A stretch of 38,889 bases of DNA from contig DATFLY010000058.1 in assembly GCA_035267185.1 (NCBI GenBank), positions 1 through 38,889 on the forward strand, read 5' to 3'. Shown here piece by piece: positions 23,436 through 32,228 of this stretch (its first letter is position 1; each line of letters begins with the position of its first letter). The notes beneath the pieces were generated by a model. It did no database searches and was not told where the DNA came from. It was given only the letters and a program-made list of their open reading frames with translations. The position numbers and the translations under genes were made by a program. This DNA comes from JAUIBE01 sp035267185. GTDB taxonomy: Bacteria; Pseudomonadota; Gammaproteobacteria; Xanthomonadales; SZUA-36.

Positions 23436-24629
23436 ATGCACGAAACTTTCGAGAGCGACTCGAGCCAGGAATCGTTACAGGATTTGCCTTCGCGCCTGGG
23501 CGTGGTTGGCGGTGGACAGCTTGCAAAAATGACAGCTTTGTCTGCCTTGCAGATGGGTTGCGACGTGGTGGTTCTGGAACGCAACGATTTTGGCCCTGCA
23601 GCGCAACTGGCCACCCATACCATCGTTGGTGACTGGAACGAGCCGGCGGCCTTGCTGGAACTTGCCTCCATGGTGGATGTGGTGTCCATCGAAAACGAAT
23701 TTCTTGACCCGGATGCACTTGGGGAACTGGAAAAAGCAGGATATGAGCTGCTGCCCGGCACAGCCTGCCTGAGACGTGTGCAGGACAAGTTTGTCCAGAA
23801 ACAGATCCTCAAGGAGGCTGGTCTCGCTGTGCCCGATTTTGCAGCCGTGGGATCCCCTGATGAACTGGCATCGTTCAGCCATCAACATGGCTGGCCAGTG
23901 GTGCTGAAGACGCGCCGGTTTGGCTATGACGGCAAGGGCAATGCCACGGTCCGCTCGGTAGAGGACATTGCCGAAGCATGGAATGCACTCGATGGCGACA
24001 AGAACCCGCTATATGTGGAATCTTTTTGTCCGTTTGAGATCGAGCTGGCCACCATTGTCACACGCGCCAAAGACGGTGCTATTGCTCAATATCCGGTGGT
24101 TGAGACCATCCAGAGCGATCACATCTGTCACGTCGTCCGTGCGCCAGCTGCCGTTGATGAGAACATAGCAACACAGGTTGAAACGCTGGCCCGAAAAGCC
24201 GTCGAAGCAGTCGACGGGCTGGGCAGCTTTGGCGTGGAGATGTTTTTGACCGGTGACGGTGAAGTGTTGATTAACGAGTTGGCCCCAAGGGTTCACAATT
24301 CGGGCCACTACACCATCGAGGCTTGCTGCTGTTCGCAATTCGAAAACCATGTACGTGCTGTGATGGGCTGGCCACTGGGCTCTACAGCGATGGTTGCACC
24401 GGCGGCTGTGATGGTGAACCTGCTGGGTGCCAGCAAAGGCCCCGGTGCTCCAAAAGGTATGAACAAGGCATTGGCGGTCCCCGGCGCACATGTTCATGTG
24501 TACGGCAAGACGCTGAGCAACCCGGGGCGTAAAATGGGCCACATCACAGCCCTTGGTGCGTCGCTTTCAGAAGCCGAAAACACGGCAAAACAAGCCGCAG
24601 CGCTGATTCAATTTGGAGCAGATCAATGA
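23436..24629 (+). CDS. purK: 5-(carboxyamino)imidazole ribonucleotide synthase
   Basis: This 397-residue ATP-grasp enzyme carboxylates aminoimidazole ribonucleotide with bicarbonate and ATP to N5-CAIR in purine synthesis. The N-terminal pre-ATP-grasp domain has GVVGGGQLAKMTALSALQMG. The ATP-grasp core has PVVLKTRRFGYDGKG (Lys and glycine-rich loop), VESFCPFEIELA and INELAPRVHNSGHYTIEA, the PurK signature. The C-terminal domain includes HVYGKTLSNPGRKMGHI. The start at 23436 has GGAG 10 nt upstream; the first ~15 residues are non-conserved. Its stop overlaps the purE start by 4 bp (ATGA), so the two are coupled. The order purK-purE is the reverse of E. coli. Confidence 0.95.
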   Translation: MHETFESDSSQESLQDLPSRLGVVGGGQLAKMTALSALQMGCDVVVLERNDFGPAAQLATHTIVGDWNEPAALLELASMVDVVSIENEFLDPDALGELEKAGYELLPGTACLRRVQDKFVQKQILKEAGLAVPDFAAVGSPDELASFSHQHGWPVVLKTRRFGYDGKGNATVRSVEDIAEAWNALDGDKNPLYVESFCPFEIELATIVTRAKDGAIAQYPVVETIQSDHICHVVRAPAAVDENIATQVETLARKAVEAVDGLGSFGVEMFLTGDGEVLINELAPRVHNSGHYTIEACCCSQFENHVRAVMGWPLGSTAMVAPAAVMVNLLGASKGPGAPKGMNKALAVPGAHVHVYGKTLSNPGRKMGHITALGASLSEAENTAKQAAALIQFGADQ

Positions 24630-25135
24630 GTTCGGAACAAAAACCCACTGTTGGCATCATCATGGGAAGCGACTCCGACTGGCCCACCATGAAGGCTGCG
24701 GCAGAAATCTGCCAGGCGTTTAACGTGCCACATGAGGTGAAAGTGGTCTCCGCCCACCGCACACCCATGGACATGGCCGATTACTCACAGAGTGCACGCA
24801 ACAGGGGCCTGAAAGTCATTATCGCGGGGGCTGGTGGTGCGGCACACCTGCCAGGCATGGTGGCGAGCCTCACACCCCTGCCGGTGGTCGGTGTGCCGGT
24901 TGAAAGCAGGGCCCTCAAGGGAATGGATTCATTACTTTCCATTGCCCAGATGCCCGGCGGTGTTCCCGTCGCCACCATGGCCATCGGCGGTGCCAAAAAC
25001 GCCGGCCTGATGGCAGTGAGAATTCTTGCCATCAGTGACCTTTCACTGGCCGAAAAGCTGGATGAGTACATTTCATCGCTCGCCGATGATTCGCACGAGC
25101 GCGGCAGACGTTTGCTGGATTCCTTGTCCGACTAG
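24626..25135 (+). CDS. purE: N5-carboxyaminoimidazole ribonucleotide mutase
   Basis: This is a 169-residue class I PurE that rearranges N5-CAIR to CAIR, the step directly after PurK. Signatures are IIMGSDSDWPTMKAA (phosphate and substrate loop), VSAHRTPMDMADY with the catalytic His, IAGAGGAAHLPGMVAS, and ALKGMDSLLSIAQMPGG near the C-terminus. Length equals the E. coli enzyme (169). It is translationally coupled to purK through an ATGA overlap and is followed by 160 bp without a gene before the sensor kinase. Confidence 0.96.
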   Translation: MSSEQKPTVGIIMGSDSDWPTMKAAAEICQAFNVPHEVKVVSAHRTPMDMADYSQSARNRGLKVIIAGAGGAAHLPGMVASLTPLPVVGVPVESRALKGMDSLLSIAQMPGGVPVATMAIGGAKNAGLMAVRILAISDLSLAEKLDEYISSLADDSHERGRRLLDSLSD

Positions 25136-25295
25136 CGAAAGCGCTTCCGTTCAGGCACGACCATACGACGCCTAAACACCTGATTTGAGCTGCTTCAGAA
25201 GCTCGAATCGACAAAAGGAATATTCCAACCGATCAGCCGCCATCCGGCCCCATTCCTTTTCGCTAAGCTGACCAGAGTTTGAAATCTACAAACTC

Positions 25296-26375
25296 ATGAT
25301 CAAACGCGTACCCGACAATTCGAAGACTTTGTTCTGGATCCTGAACGCCCTGGGGTGGGCCGGTTACGCCGTGCTCAACTGGTTGATCGGAATTGCCGCG
25401 CACGACAAACCCATGGATTATATCGGCCCCAGCCTGATGTACGCCGTGGGTGGACTGATCATTACTTACGGATTGCGAACCATCTACAAGTCAGCCTGGG
25501 ACCGCAAACCAGTGATCAACCTGTTAATCAGTGGGCTTGGTGCGATCATTGCGGCAGCTTTTTTTGCCGGTTTCAAGGCATTTGCCTATGTTCACTTCTA
25601 CGAGGGATTCAGGCTGGGCACACTGCCAATACGACAATATTTCACTTCCTGGGAGCTGACCCTGAGTCTTTACGTGATTGGCACCTGGAGCGGGCTCTAT
25701 TTTGGAATCAAGTACTACCGCATGGTCCAGCAGCAACGCGAACAGGTGCTCAAGGCAACCAATACTGCTCACCAGGCTCAGCTCAGAACACTCCGCTATC
25801 AGCTCAACCCGCATTTTCTGTTCAATACACTCAACGCGGTTTCCACCCTGGTGCTCGAATCACAAAACGAAACCGCCGACCAGATGATTTCCCGGCTGAG
25901 TGCTTACCTGCGCTATGCCCTCGATAGCGACCCCATGCAAAAGGTCACTCTCAGGGACGAAATTGACGCTCTGGACCTGTATCTCGGGCTTGAACAATTA
26001 CGCTTTGATGACAGACTTGAAATAAATTTGGAAATCGATGAGCCCGCTTTCCGGTCTCTAGTACCAAGCATGATCCTGCAACCCCTGATTGAACACTCGG
26101 TCAGGCATGCAACAACGGTCAGTGAAGTGGGAGGGTCCATCACTATTGCCGCGAAAGTCGACAATGATATGCTGTGTCTAAGTGTGGCGGACACCGGTAA
26201 TGGCATACCGGACCCGACCAGCGCCCTCAATCAGGGCGAGAATAGTGTTGGCCTGACCAACACCCGCGAACGTTTACAGGTGCTGTACGGCAAGCATCAC
26301 AGCTTCAGCATCACCAACGTTCAATCCCATGGTCTTAAAGTAGAGATGTGCATTCCCCTTGAACACAATGATTAG
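25296..26375 (+). CDS. LytS/AlgZ-type sensor histidine kinase
   Basis: This is a 359-residue membrane kinase. Four hydrophobic segments occupy residues ~10-150 (ILNALGWAGYAVLNWLIG, LMYAVGGLIITYGL, GLGAIIAAAFFAGFKAF, SLYVIGTWSGLYFGI), followed by a short coiled linker. The dimerisation and phospho-acceptor motif of the LytS family is RYQLNPHFLFNTLN with His173. The ATP-binding end has VADTGNGIPD and VGLTNTRERLQVLYG. The N-terminal membrane module without an extracellular domain resembles AlgZ-like kinases of gammaproteobacteria. Its last 8 bp overlap the response-regulator gene, so they form one two-component system. The signal is unknown; in pseudomonads the related pair controls surface behaviour and exopolysaccharide. 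Confidence 0.88.
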   Translation: MIKRVPDNSKTLFWILNALGWAGYAVLNWLIGIAAHDKPMDYIGPSLMYAVGGLIITYGLRTIYKSAWDRKPVINLLISGLGAIIAAAFFAGFKAFAYVHFYEGFRLGTLPIRQYFTSWELTLSLYVIGTWSGLYFGIKYYRMVQQQREQVLKATNTAHQAQLRTLRYQLNPHFLFNTLNAVSTLVLESQNETADQMISRLSAYLRYALDSDPMQKVTLRDEIDALDLYLGLEQLRFDDRLEINLEIDEPAFRSLVPSMILQPLIEHSVRHATTVSEVGGSITIAAKVDNDMLCLSVADTGNGIPDPTSALNQGENSVGLTNTRERLQVLYGKHHSFSITNVQSHGLKVEMCIPLEHND

Positions 26376-27201
26376 CAAAGCACCAGCAACCAACAAAGTT
26401 CTGTCAACCATCATCGTCGATGACGAAGCCCTGGCGCGCCGCGGTCTCAAGCATCGGCTGACACGTATTCCCGGCATCCATATCGTTGCAGAGGCACGCA
26501 ACGGTCGTGAAGCACTCGAGTTGATTCGCAAGCACGCCCCTGATGTCGTGTTTCTGGATATCCAGATGCCCGGAAAAAATGGGTTTGACGTCATCCGTGA
26601 ACTGGCTGGCGAACGTATGCCCGCCATCGTGTTTGTCACCGCCTATGACGAATACGCCATCCAGGCCTTCAAGGCCAATGCGCTGGATTATGTCCTCAAG
26701 CCCATTGAGGAAGGACGCCTTCAACAGGCGCTTTCCCGGGTCCGTGACAACCTCAGCCAAAGGGCTGCCCTGAGACACAGGGAATCCCTGCTCAAACTGG
26801 TCAGCAACATCACCGGCGAGAGCGTTTCATCAATGGCCGAAATCAGAGCCAAGGGTGTCGATCAGCTTAAAAAAAAGGAAGTTAAAAAGCTTGCCATCAA
26901 GGATGGCGGCAAAACCACCTGGGTCCCACAGGACCAGATTGAGTGGATTGACGCAGCCGGTGATTACATGTGTGTTCATGCCGACGGTGAGACCTACATC
27001 CTGCGCAAGACCATGAAAGACCTGGAGAGCGAACTCGACCCGGATCTTCTGCAGCGCATTCACCGCTCCACCATCGTCAACATTCATTGCGTGAAGGAAA
27101 TGCGTTCGCACATCAATGGCGAGTATTTCCTGACCCTTGAAAGTGGACATACCATCAAGCTGTCGCGTACCTACAAGGACAAGCTGCAATACTTCAGCTA
27201 G
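26368..27201 (+). CDS. LytTR-family response regulator (AlgR-like)
   Basis: This is a 277-residue regulator. The receiver domain (residues ~14-125) has the acidic pair in IIVDDEALARRGL, the phospho-acceptor Asp64 in VFLDIQMPG, Thr in FVTAYDEYAIQAF and Lys in YVLKPIEE. A linker of about 50 residues rich in Lys (QLKKKEVKKL) leads to a LytTR DNA-binding domain (WVPQDQIEWIDAAGDYMCVH, YILRKTMKDLESEL, IHRSTIVNI). I start at the ATG at 26368; an in-frame TTG lies three codons upstream. It overlaps the kinase gene by 8 bp. The 521-bp region downstream contains REP elements and no gene. Confidence 0.9.
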   Translation: MISKAPATNKVLSTIIVDDEALARRGLKHRLTRIPGIHIVAEARNGREALELIRKHAPDVVFLDIQMPGKNGFDVIRELAGERMPAIVFVTAYDEYAIQAFKANALDYVLKPIEEGRLQQALSRVRDNLSQRAALRHRESLLKLVSNITGESVSSMAEIRAKGVDQLKKKEVKKLAIKDGGKTTWVPQDQIEWIDAAGDYMCVHADGETYILRKTMKDLESELDPDLLQRIHRSTIVNIHCVKEMRSHINGEYFLTLESGHTIKLSRTYKDKLQYFS

Positions 27202-27218
27202 TTTTCTGCTCTGGTTTG

Positions 27219-27435
27219 CAGGAGCGGCCTTCAGCCGCAACTTCGGTTAGTTGTGCCAGAGTTCTTGTAGGAGCGGCCTTCAGCCGCGACCGTCGCGGCT
27301 AAAATCCGCTCCTACCGAAATGACGACATCCTGGAAACGTCAAGGTAAAGCCTCAGCCGTCGCGGCTGGAGACGCTGCTACCGTAATTAAGACATCCTGG
27401 AAGAGCGACGGTCGCGGCTGAAGGCCGCTCCTACA
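27219..27435. repeat. REP (repetitive extragenic palindrome) cluster
   Basis: Five copies of a REP unit of about 20 nt lie in the 521-bp gene-free stretch 27202-27722. Copies at 27219-27240 and 27267-27290 read GTAGGAGCGGCCTTCAGCCG-like on the plus strand. Copies at about 27293-27315, 27360-27384 and 27412-27435 are inverted (TCGCGGCT...CGCTCCTAC). The second and third are adjacent head-to-head and could form a long cruciform. An 11-bp spacer word ACATCCTGGAA is repeated between the inverted copies, so unit plus spacer was amplified. The GTAG-type end and sequence match REPs associated with RAYT transposases in Pseudomonas and Xanthomonas relatives. No RAYT gene is in the window. The rest of the gap (27436-27722) shows only a small 7-bp hairpin near 27446-27469. 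Confidence 0.85.
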
Positions 27436-27722
27436 ACACATTTGCTGAGCAACAATCAAAGATTGCTCATTTGTGCCCAAAATCGCCCACCGTTTAACGA
27501 CAGCTGGCTTCGCCCCATCAGCCACCATTTTCGGCTTGACGAGACTGACTTTCAGGCTGCCGCAATCCATGACTTTCGTCACGAACTCCCCACGTAAACG
27601 CTTTCTAATATGACAGCACGACGGGGTACCGGGGAGATTTCTTAGTAACGAATTTCAAACCCGATGCGTCCAAATCAATATGTAGGGAATCAGCTCAACC
27701 TGGTTCCTGCGAGGGAAGCACG

Positions 27723-30700
27723 ATGGGATTCACACAACAGGCAGTCAAAAATCCAGCAGCAGTTGGCGTCATTGTCGCCATTATTTTCATGTTTGGCCTG
27801 TTCAGCCTGAGCAGCCTCCCCGTTCAGCTTTTCCCCGAAATCGAACTGCCCCAGTTAAGCGTCCAGGCAAGCTGGAGGGCAGCGTCTCCCAAGGAAATCG
27901 AATCTGAAGTTCTTGAGCCCATCGAGGATGTGCTCCAGGGATTGCCTGGCATGCAAACCATTGAGGCCAATGCATTCAATGGTGGCGCCTTCGTTAACAT
28001 GCTCTTTGGCCTCGAAACCGATATGCAGGCCACTCTCATGGAGGTCATTGGCCGCCTCAATCGCCTGCCTCCATTGCCGGCAGATGCTGATCCGCCAGTG
28101 GTTAACCTGGGTGGATTCGGTGGCGGGTCTAACCAGTCACTGACCTGGTTCTTCGTACAAAAACTGCCCGGCACGCCAGGTGAGCTTCGCGATTACACAC
28201 AGCGCGTCGAAGACATTATCAAGCCACGAATAGAGGCCATTGACGGTGTGGCGGGCGTCCAGATCATGTCCGGTGGCGCAGACGAGTTACAGATCATCAT
28301 CGACCCTTACCGTGCTGCGGAAATGGGTCTGCCCCTGACCGACCTTGCACGTTCGGCCAGCCGTAGCGCTGACGTTTCCGGCGGGTTCGTCGACGTTGGC
28401 CGTCGGCAATACACCCTTCGTTTTGAAGGACGTTACGACCCGGAGCAACTTCGTAACCAGGTCATGGAGTGGCGTGATGGCCAGCCAGTGCGACTTGGCG
28501 ATGTCGCCGAAATCAGGGTTGGCGCCGGACAGCGTAACGACATCGTTTACCAGAATGGCAACCCGGCGATGGGCGTGCGAATCGACCGGGCCAATGGTGC
28601 CAACGTCCTGGCTGCTTTGACTGAGGTCAAAGAAGTCATGGAGGAGCTCAAGGAAGGTCCGATTGCTGACCTGGGACTCGATGTGGCCCAGTCATTTGAT
28701 GCCTCGGTATTCATTAAACGGGCTGTCAGGCTGGTCACAAACAATTTGCTGTTGGGCATCATGCTGGCAATCGGTGTCCTGTGGTGGTTCCTGAGGGATG
28801 TACGCGGAACGTTGCTGATCGCAACTGCGATACCAGTATCGCTGCTGACAACCTTTGTTGTGCTGCAACTTACCGGCCGCAGCCTCAACGTGATTTCACT
28901 GGCAGGCCTGGCTTTTGCCGTTGGCATGGTGCTTGATGCCGCAATTGTGGTCTCTGAAAACATTGTGCGCCTGAGAGAGAAAGGCGAACTGCCAGAAAAG
29001 GCTGCCCTCAAAGGCACCGGGCAGGTGCAAGGCGCATTGCTGGCATCAACAGCAACCACCGTGGCCATTTTCCTGCCCGTACTGTTTCTCAAGGATGTGG
29101 AAGGACAGCTGTTTGCTGACCTCGCGCTCACCATTGCCATTGCAGTGTGTGCTTCGCTGCTGGTCGCACTCACCATTTTGCCTTCGGTTTCACGAAATTG
29201 GTTAAAAGCCAGGAAGCTGGGCGACAGCACTGCACCACGATGGTCAAAACTGACTGGTTTCCTGATGCGCGCCAGCGGAACCCCGATGCGCAGAGGTGCC
29301 GTGATTGGTTCCCTGATTGCGGGACCATTGCTGATTGCCTGGGCCCTGTTCCCACAACTCGACTACCTTCCACCGGTTAAACGCGACGCCGTTGATGCTT
29401 TCCTGCAGATGCCTCCCGGAACCAACTGGGATACTGCTGAAAATGAAATTGTCAGCGTCCTGGTCGACCGGCTTGACCCTTACATGAAAGGCGAGAAGGA
29501 ACCCGCACTCAAGAATTACTACATCTGGATCTTCGGCGGTGGCGGCGGAACCATCGGCGCACGCGTCATGGATCAGTCGAAAGTCGGTGACCTCGAGACC
29601 GTGATGCGTGAAGAAATACTGGCTGACATACCTGATTTTCGTGGCTTTGCATCCCAGGGCAACCTGTTTGGTGGCTTTGGTGGCGGCCGCAGCATCGCGG
29701 TCCATATGCAGTCCAGCGAGGAAGAGGGCCTGATGGCCGCTGCTTCGACTGGACAGGAAAAACTCATGACCCAGTTCCCTGGCGCCAACGTCCAGGTGTT
29801 TCCGCCGCCACAACTGGCGCAGCCGGAAATCCGGATCAGGCCTGATGATGCCCGCATCGCAGAAGTGGGCTGGAATCGAAACGATGTTGCTTCGGTTGTC
29901 AGGACCCTCGGTAATGGCCTGTGGCTGGGTGAATATTTCAATGGTGAAGACCGGATGGACATCATCATGAAAGCTGCCGGCTGGCAAACGCCGGAACAAT
30001 TGGCCGACACGCCGGTGATGACTCCCGCCGGCGAGGTCGTGCCACTTGGCGAACTGGTTGCAGTGGAACGCACCACCGGTCCGGGCCAGATTCGCCGCGT
30101 CAATGGTCGCCGAACAGTTTCATTAACGGTGGATCCACCAGAAGGCATGTCCCTGGAAACAGCCGTTAACCAGATTGAAAACGAGCTTGAGCCCCAACTC
30201 AGAGCAGCACTTCCCTCCGATGGCAGCATCATTTACGGCGGCAGCGCAGACAGCCTTAAGGATGCCATCGAGATCATGAGCCGCAATTTCCTGATGGCGT
30301 TGTTCATCCTGTTCCTGCTCATGGCCGGATTATTCAGGTCACCCAGGGACGCCGCCATGGTGGTATTGACCATTCCCCTGGCAGGGGTTGGCGGAATTGT
30401 CGCCCTCCAGGTTCTGAACCTGATCAGCTTCCAGCCAATGGATCTGCTGACCATGATCGGCTTCATCATATTGCTTGGACTGGTGGTCAATAACGCCATC
30501 CTCCTGGTTGACCAGACCCGACGTGCCGAACGCGAGGGGATGGACCGCGACTCAGCAGTTGAATATGCACTTACGGTTCGATTGCGACCGATCTTTATGA
30601 GCACGCTCACCAGCATCATCGGCATGTTGCCATTGGTGTTGCTACCGGGCGAAGGCAGCGTCATCTACCGCGGACTGGCCACGGCCATCGTTGGCGGAAT

Positions 30701-30824
30701 GACATTCAGCCTGTTCTTCACCCTTTTGATGCTGCCCAGCCTGTTGCGAGTCGGAACGCCCAGCCGTGCAAAAGCACCGCTGCCCGAATCAGCCGACGAG
30801 ACGAAATTACAATCTGTGGCCTGA
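27723..30824 (+). CDS. RND-family efflux transporter permease
   Basis: This 1033-residue inner-membrane protein has the AcrB-like duplicated layout: helix 1 (VGVIVAIIFMFGLFSL), a large periplasmic loop, helices 2-6, a second loop and helices 8-12. Recognisable segments are PVQLFPEIELP, the TM4 stretch GMVLDAAIVVSENI, and the TM10 stretch LLGLVVNNAILLVDQTRR. Compared with AcrB, only one TM4 Asp (Asp405) remains; the neighbour is Ala406, and the TM10 Lys position is Asn923. Proton coupling must therefore differ from AcrB, as in several uncharacterised RND subgroups. GAGGGAAG precedes the ATG. The membrane-fusion partner follows 29 bp downstream; no outer-membrane channel gene is nearby. Substrate unknown. 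Confidence 0.9.
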   Translation: MGFTQQAVKNPAAVGVIVAIIFMFGLFSLSSLPVQLFPEIELPQLSVQASWRAASPKEIESEVLEPIEDVLQGLPGMQTIEANAFNGGAFVNMLFGLETDMQATLMEVIGRLNRLPPLPADADPPVVNLGGFGGGSNQSLTWFFVQKLPGTPGELRDYTQRVEDIIKPRIEAIDGVAGVQIMSGGADELQIIIDPYRAAEMGLPLTDLARSASRSADVSGGFVDVGRRQYTLRFEGRYDPEQLRNQVMEWRDGQPVRLGDVAEIRVGAGQRNDIVYQNGNPAMGVRIDRANGANVLAALTEVKEVMEELKEGPIADLGLDVAQSFDASVFIKRAVRLVTNNLLLGIMLAIGVLWWFLRDVRGTLLIATAIPVSLLTTFVVLQLTGRSLNVISLAGLAFAVGMVLDAAIVVSENIVRLREKGELPEKAALKGTGQVQGALLASTATTVAIFLPVLFLKDVEGQLFADLALTIAIAVCASLLVALTILPSVSRNWLKARKLGDSTAPRWSKLTGFLMRASGTPMRRGAVIGSLIAGPLLIAWALFPQLDYLPPVKRDAVDAFLQMPPGTNWDTAENEIVSVLVDRLDPYMKGEKEPALKNYYIWIFGGGGGTIGARVMDQSKVGDLETVMREEILADIPDFRGFASQGNLFGGFGGGRSIAVHMQSSEEEGLMAAASTGQEKLMTQFPGANVQVFPPPQLAQPEIRIRPDDARIAEVGWNRNDVASVVRTLGNGLWLGEYFNGEDRMDIIMKAAGWQTPEQLADTPVMTPAGEVVPLGELVAVERTTGPGQIRRVNGRRTVSLTVDPPEGMSLETAVNQIENELEPQLRAALPSDGSIIYGGSADSLKDAIEIMSRNFLMALFILFLLMAGLFRSPRDAAMVVLTIPLAGVGGIVALQVLNLISFQPMDLLTMIGFIILLGLVVNNAILLVDQTRRAEREGMDRDSAVEYALTVRLRPIFMSTLTSIIGMLPLVLLPGEGSVIYRGLATAIVGGMTFSLFFTLLMLPSLLRVGTPSRAKAPLPESADETKLQSVA

Positions 30825-30853
30825 AGGGCTGCAGAGACCAAGAGGTATTAACC

Positions 30854-31912
30854 ATGAATTCGCGAAAATTCAATTCCAGCAAGATAGCCATGGCATTGAT
30901 CCTCATAGCAGCACCCATGCTGAGTTTCGCCCAGCCTGGCGCTCAGGCGGCACCGGTTTCTGTTGAAGTAGCCAGGCTGGATACTTTTTCAGCATCCCTG
31001 TGGGTGTCAGGAACGGTGATCTCCCGCAACGACTCACGGATTAGCGCGGAGACCGATGGACGTTTGACCTGGGTCGCGGACGTTGGCACACGTATCGCTT
31101 TCGGAGAACCGATTGCGACCATTGATGATGCCGACCTGAGGCTCGATTTGCGCGACAGCGAGGCTCAACTGGAAAGCCTGAAGGCTCAACGTCGTTACCA
31201 GACCGCAAACCTCGACCGTCTGCGCCGACTGGTCAGTAACAACAACGCTTCAGTCAACGAGATCGACGAAGCGCAATCGACACTGGACATGACCGACCAG
31301 CAAATTCGCCGGGCCGAAGTGGCCATTGACCAGATCGAGCGTCGCATCCAGCAAACACGCGTGGTTGCGCCTTTCGCAGGGGTAGTGGTTGCGCGGCTGG
31401 TACAGGTAGGGGAATTTGTCAGCCGGGGCAGCCAGGTCGCCAGGTTGGTCGATACAGAGAATCGTGAGATTCGTGCCAGCGCGCCATTGAGCATCGCTCC
31501 ATTTTTACGCGAGGGGCTCGAAGTCTCTATAGAACATCGCAATGCCCAGTCATTGAGCCCGGTCAGTCGCATCATTCCTGTGGGAGATGAGCGCTCGCGC
31601 ATGTTCGAAGTGCGTGTTGCAGCCAAAGACCCTTCACTGGTTGTAGGCAGCCCGGTGCGGGTGGCATTACCCAATGGAGATCCGCGAGAGTTGCTGGCCA
31701 TCCCCAGGGATGCGCTGGTCTTGCGAGGGTCTGAAGCATTTGTTCTGCGTGTTAACCAGGAAAACACAGTGGAAAGAATCAAGGTCAGTACAGGCATAGG
31801 CCTGGGACCGTTGATCGAAGTAACAGGAGACCTGTCCGAGGGCGATCGTGTCGTGACACGTGGCGCAGAGCGTTTGCAGCCCGGACAGGCCGTACAAATT
31901 CAAGGTGGTTAG
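30854..31912 (+). CDS. RND efflux membrane fusion (periplasmic adaptor) protein
   Basis: This is a 352-residue adaptor with a signal peptide (MALILIAAPMLSFAQPGAQA region). After it come a lipoyl/barrel-sandwich half (VSGTVISRNDSRISAETDGR, then IAFGEPIATIDDADL), an alpha-helical coiled coil at residues ~95-165 (SEAQLESLKAQRRYQTANLD, then TLDMTDQQIRRAEVAIDQIE) and the second lipoyl half (TRVVAPFAGVVVARLVQVGE). Beta-barrel and membrane-proximal domains follow. This is the HlyD/AcrA-type order. It lies 29 bp after the permease on the same strand and must work with it; the permease-first order is less common than adaptor-first. A strong terminator follows at 32047. The outer-membrane partner is unknown. 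Confidence 0.88.
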   Translation: MNSRKFNSSKIAMALILIAAPMLSFAQPGAQAAPVSVEVARLDTFSASLWVSGTVISRNDSRISAETDGRLTWVADVGTRIAFGEPIATIDDADLRLDLRDSEAQLESLKAQRRYQTANLDRLRRLVSNNNASVNEIDEAQSTLDMTDQQIRRAEVAIDQIERRIQQTRVVAPFAGVVVARLVQVGEFVSRGSQVARLVDTENREIRASAPLSIAPFLREGLEVSIEHRNAQSLSPVSRIIPVGDERSRMFEVRVAAKDPSLVVGSPVRVALPNGDPRELLAIPRDALVLRGSEAFVLRVNQENTVERIKVSTGIGLGPLIEVTGDLSEGDRVVTRGAERLQPGQAVQIQGG

Positions 31913-32046
31913 GATCCACGGGTGTTGGAATCAACTGCAATTTAGTGTGCTAGCTAAACCTGCGTTTGTGACCGACACCGTGGTAGAAGAGCTGGAATTG
32001 GCATTTTCTCCCTGATCGTTCTCTGACCGACAATTCCAGCTCCTTG

Positions 32047-32082
32047 CCGCCCGGGTTCCCTCAAGCCCGGGCGGTTTTTTTT
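32047..32082 (+). terminator. Rho-independent terminator after the RND operon
   Basis: CCGCCCGGG (32047-32055) and CCCGGGCGG (32066-32074) form a perfect 9-bp stem with a 10-nt loop, followed immediately by eight T residues. It sits in the 316-bp stretch 31913-32228 between the fusion protein gene and tamA. I see no gene in that stretch; the tamA promoter should lie between 32083 and 32228. Confidence 0.9.
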
Positions 32083-32228
32083 GCCGCACGTATTGCGCCA
32101 TCTTTCTGCGCGCTTCAACATGATCGACTGGCACCAGAACCTGAGAAAAATATTTTGCGATTTCCTGTTTCCGGCACGGGTCTGTTCAGAAAGTGCAACG
32201 CTTCTAACTAAGAGTGGTCGTAAAACCC

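Noticed and set aside
27219..27435. Possible CRISPR array, given the repeated units.
   Set aside because: The units are in both orientations, spaced irregularly (52-67 bp in the inverted series), share spacer words and match REP palindromes; no cas gene is present.
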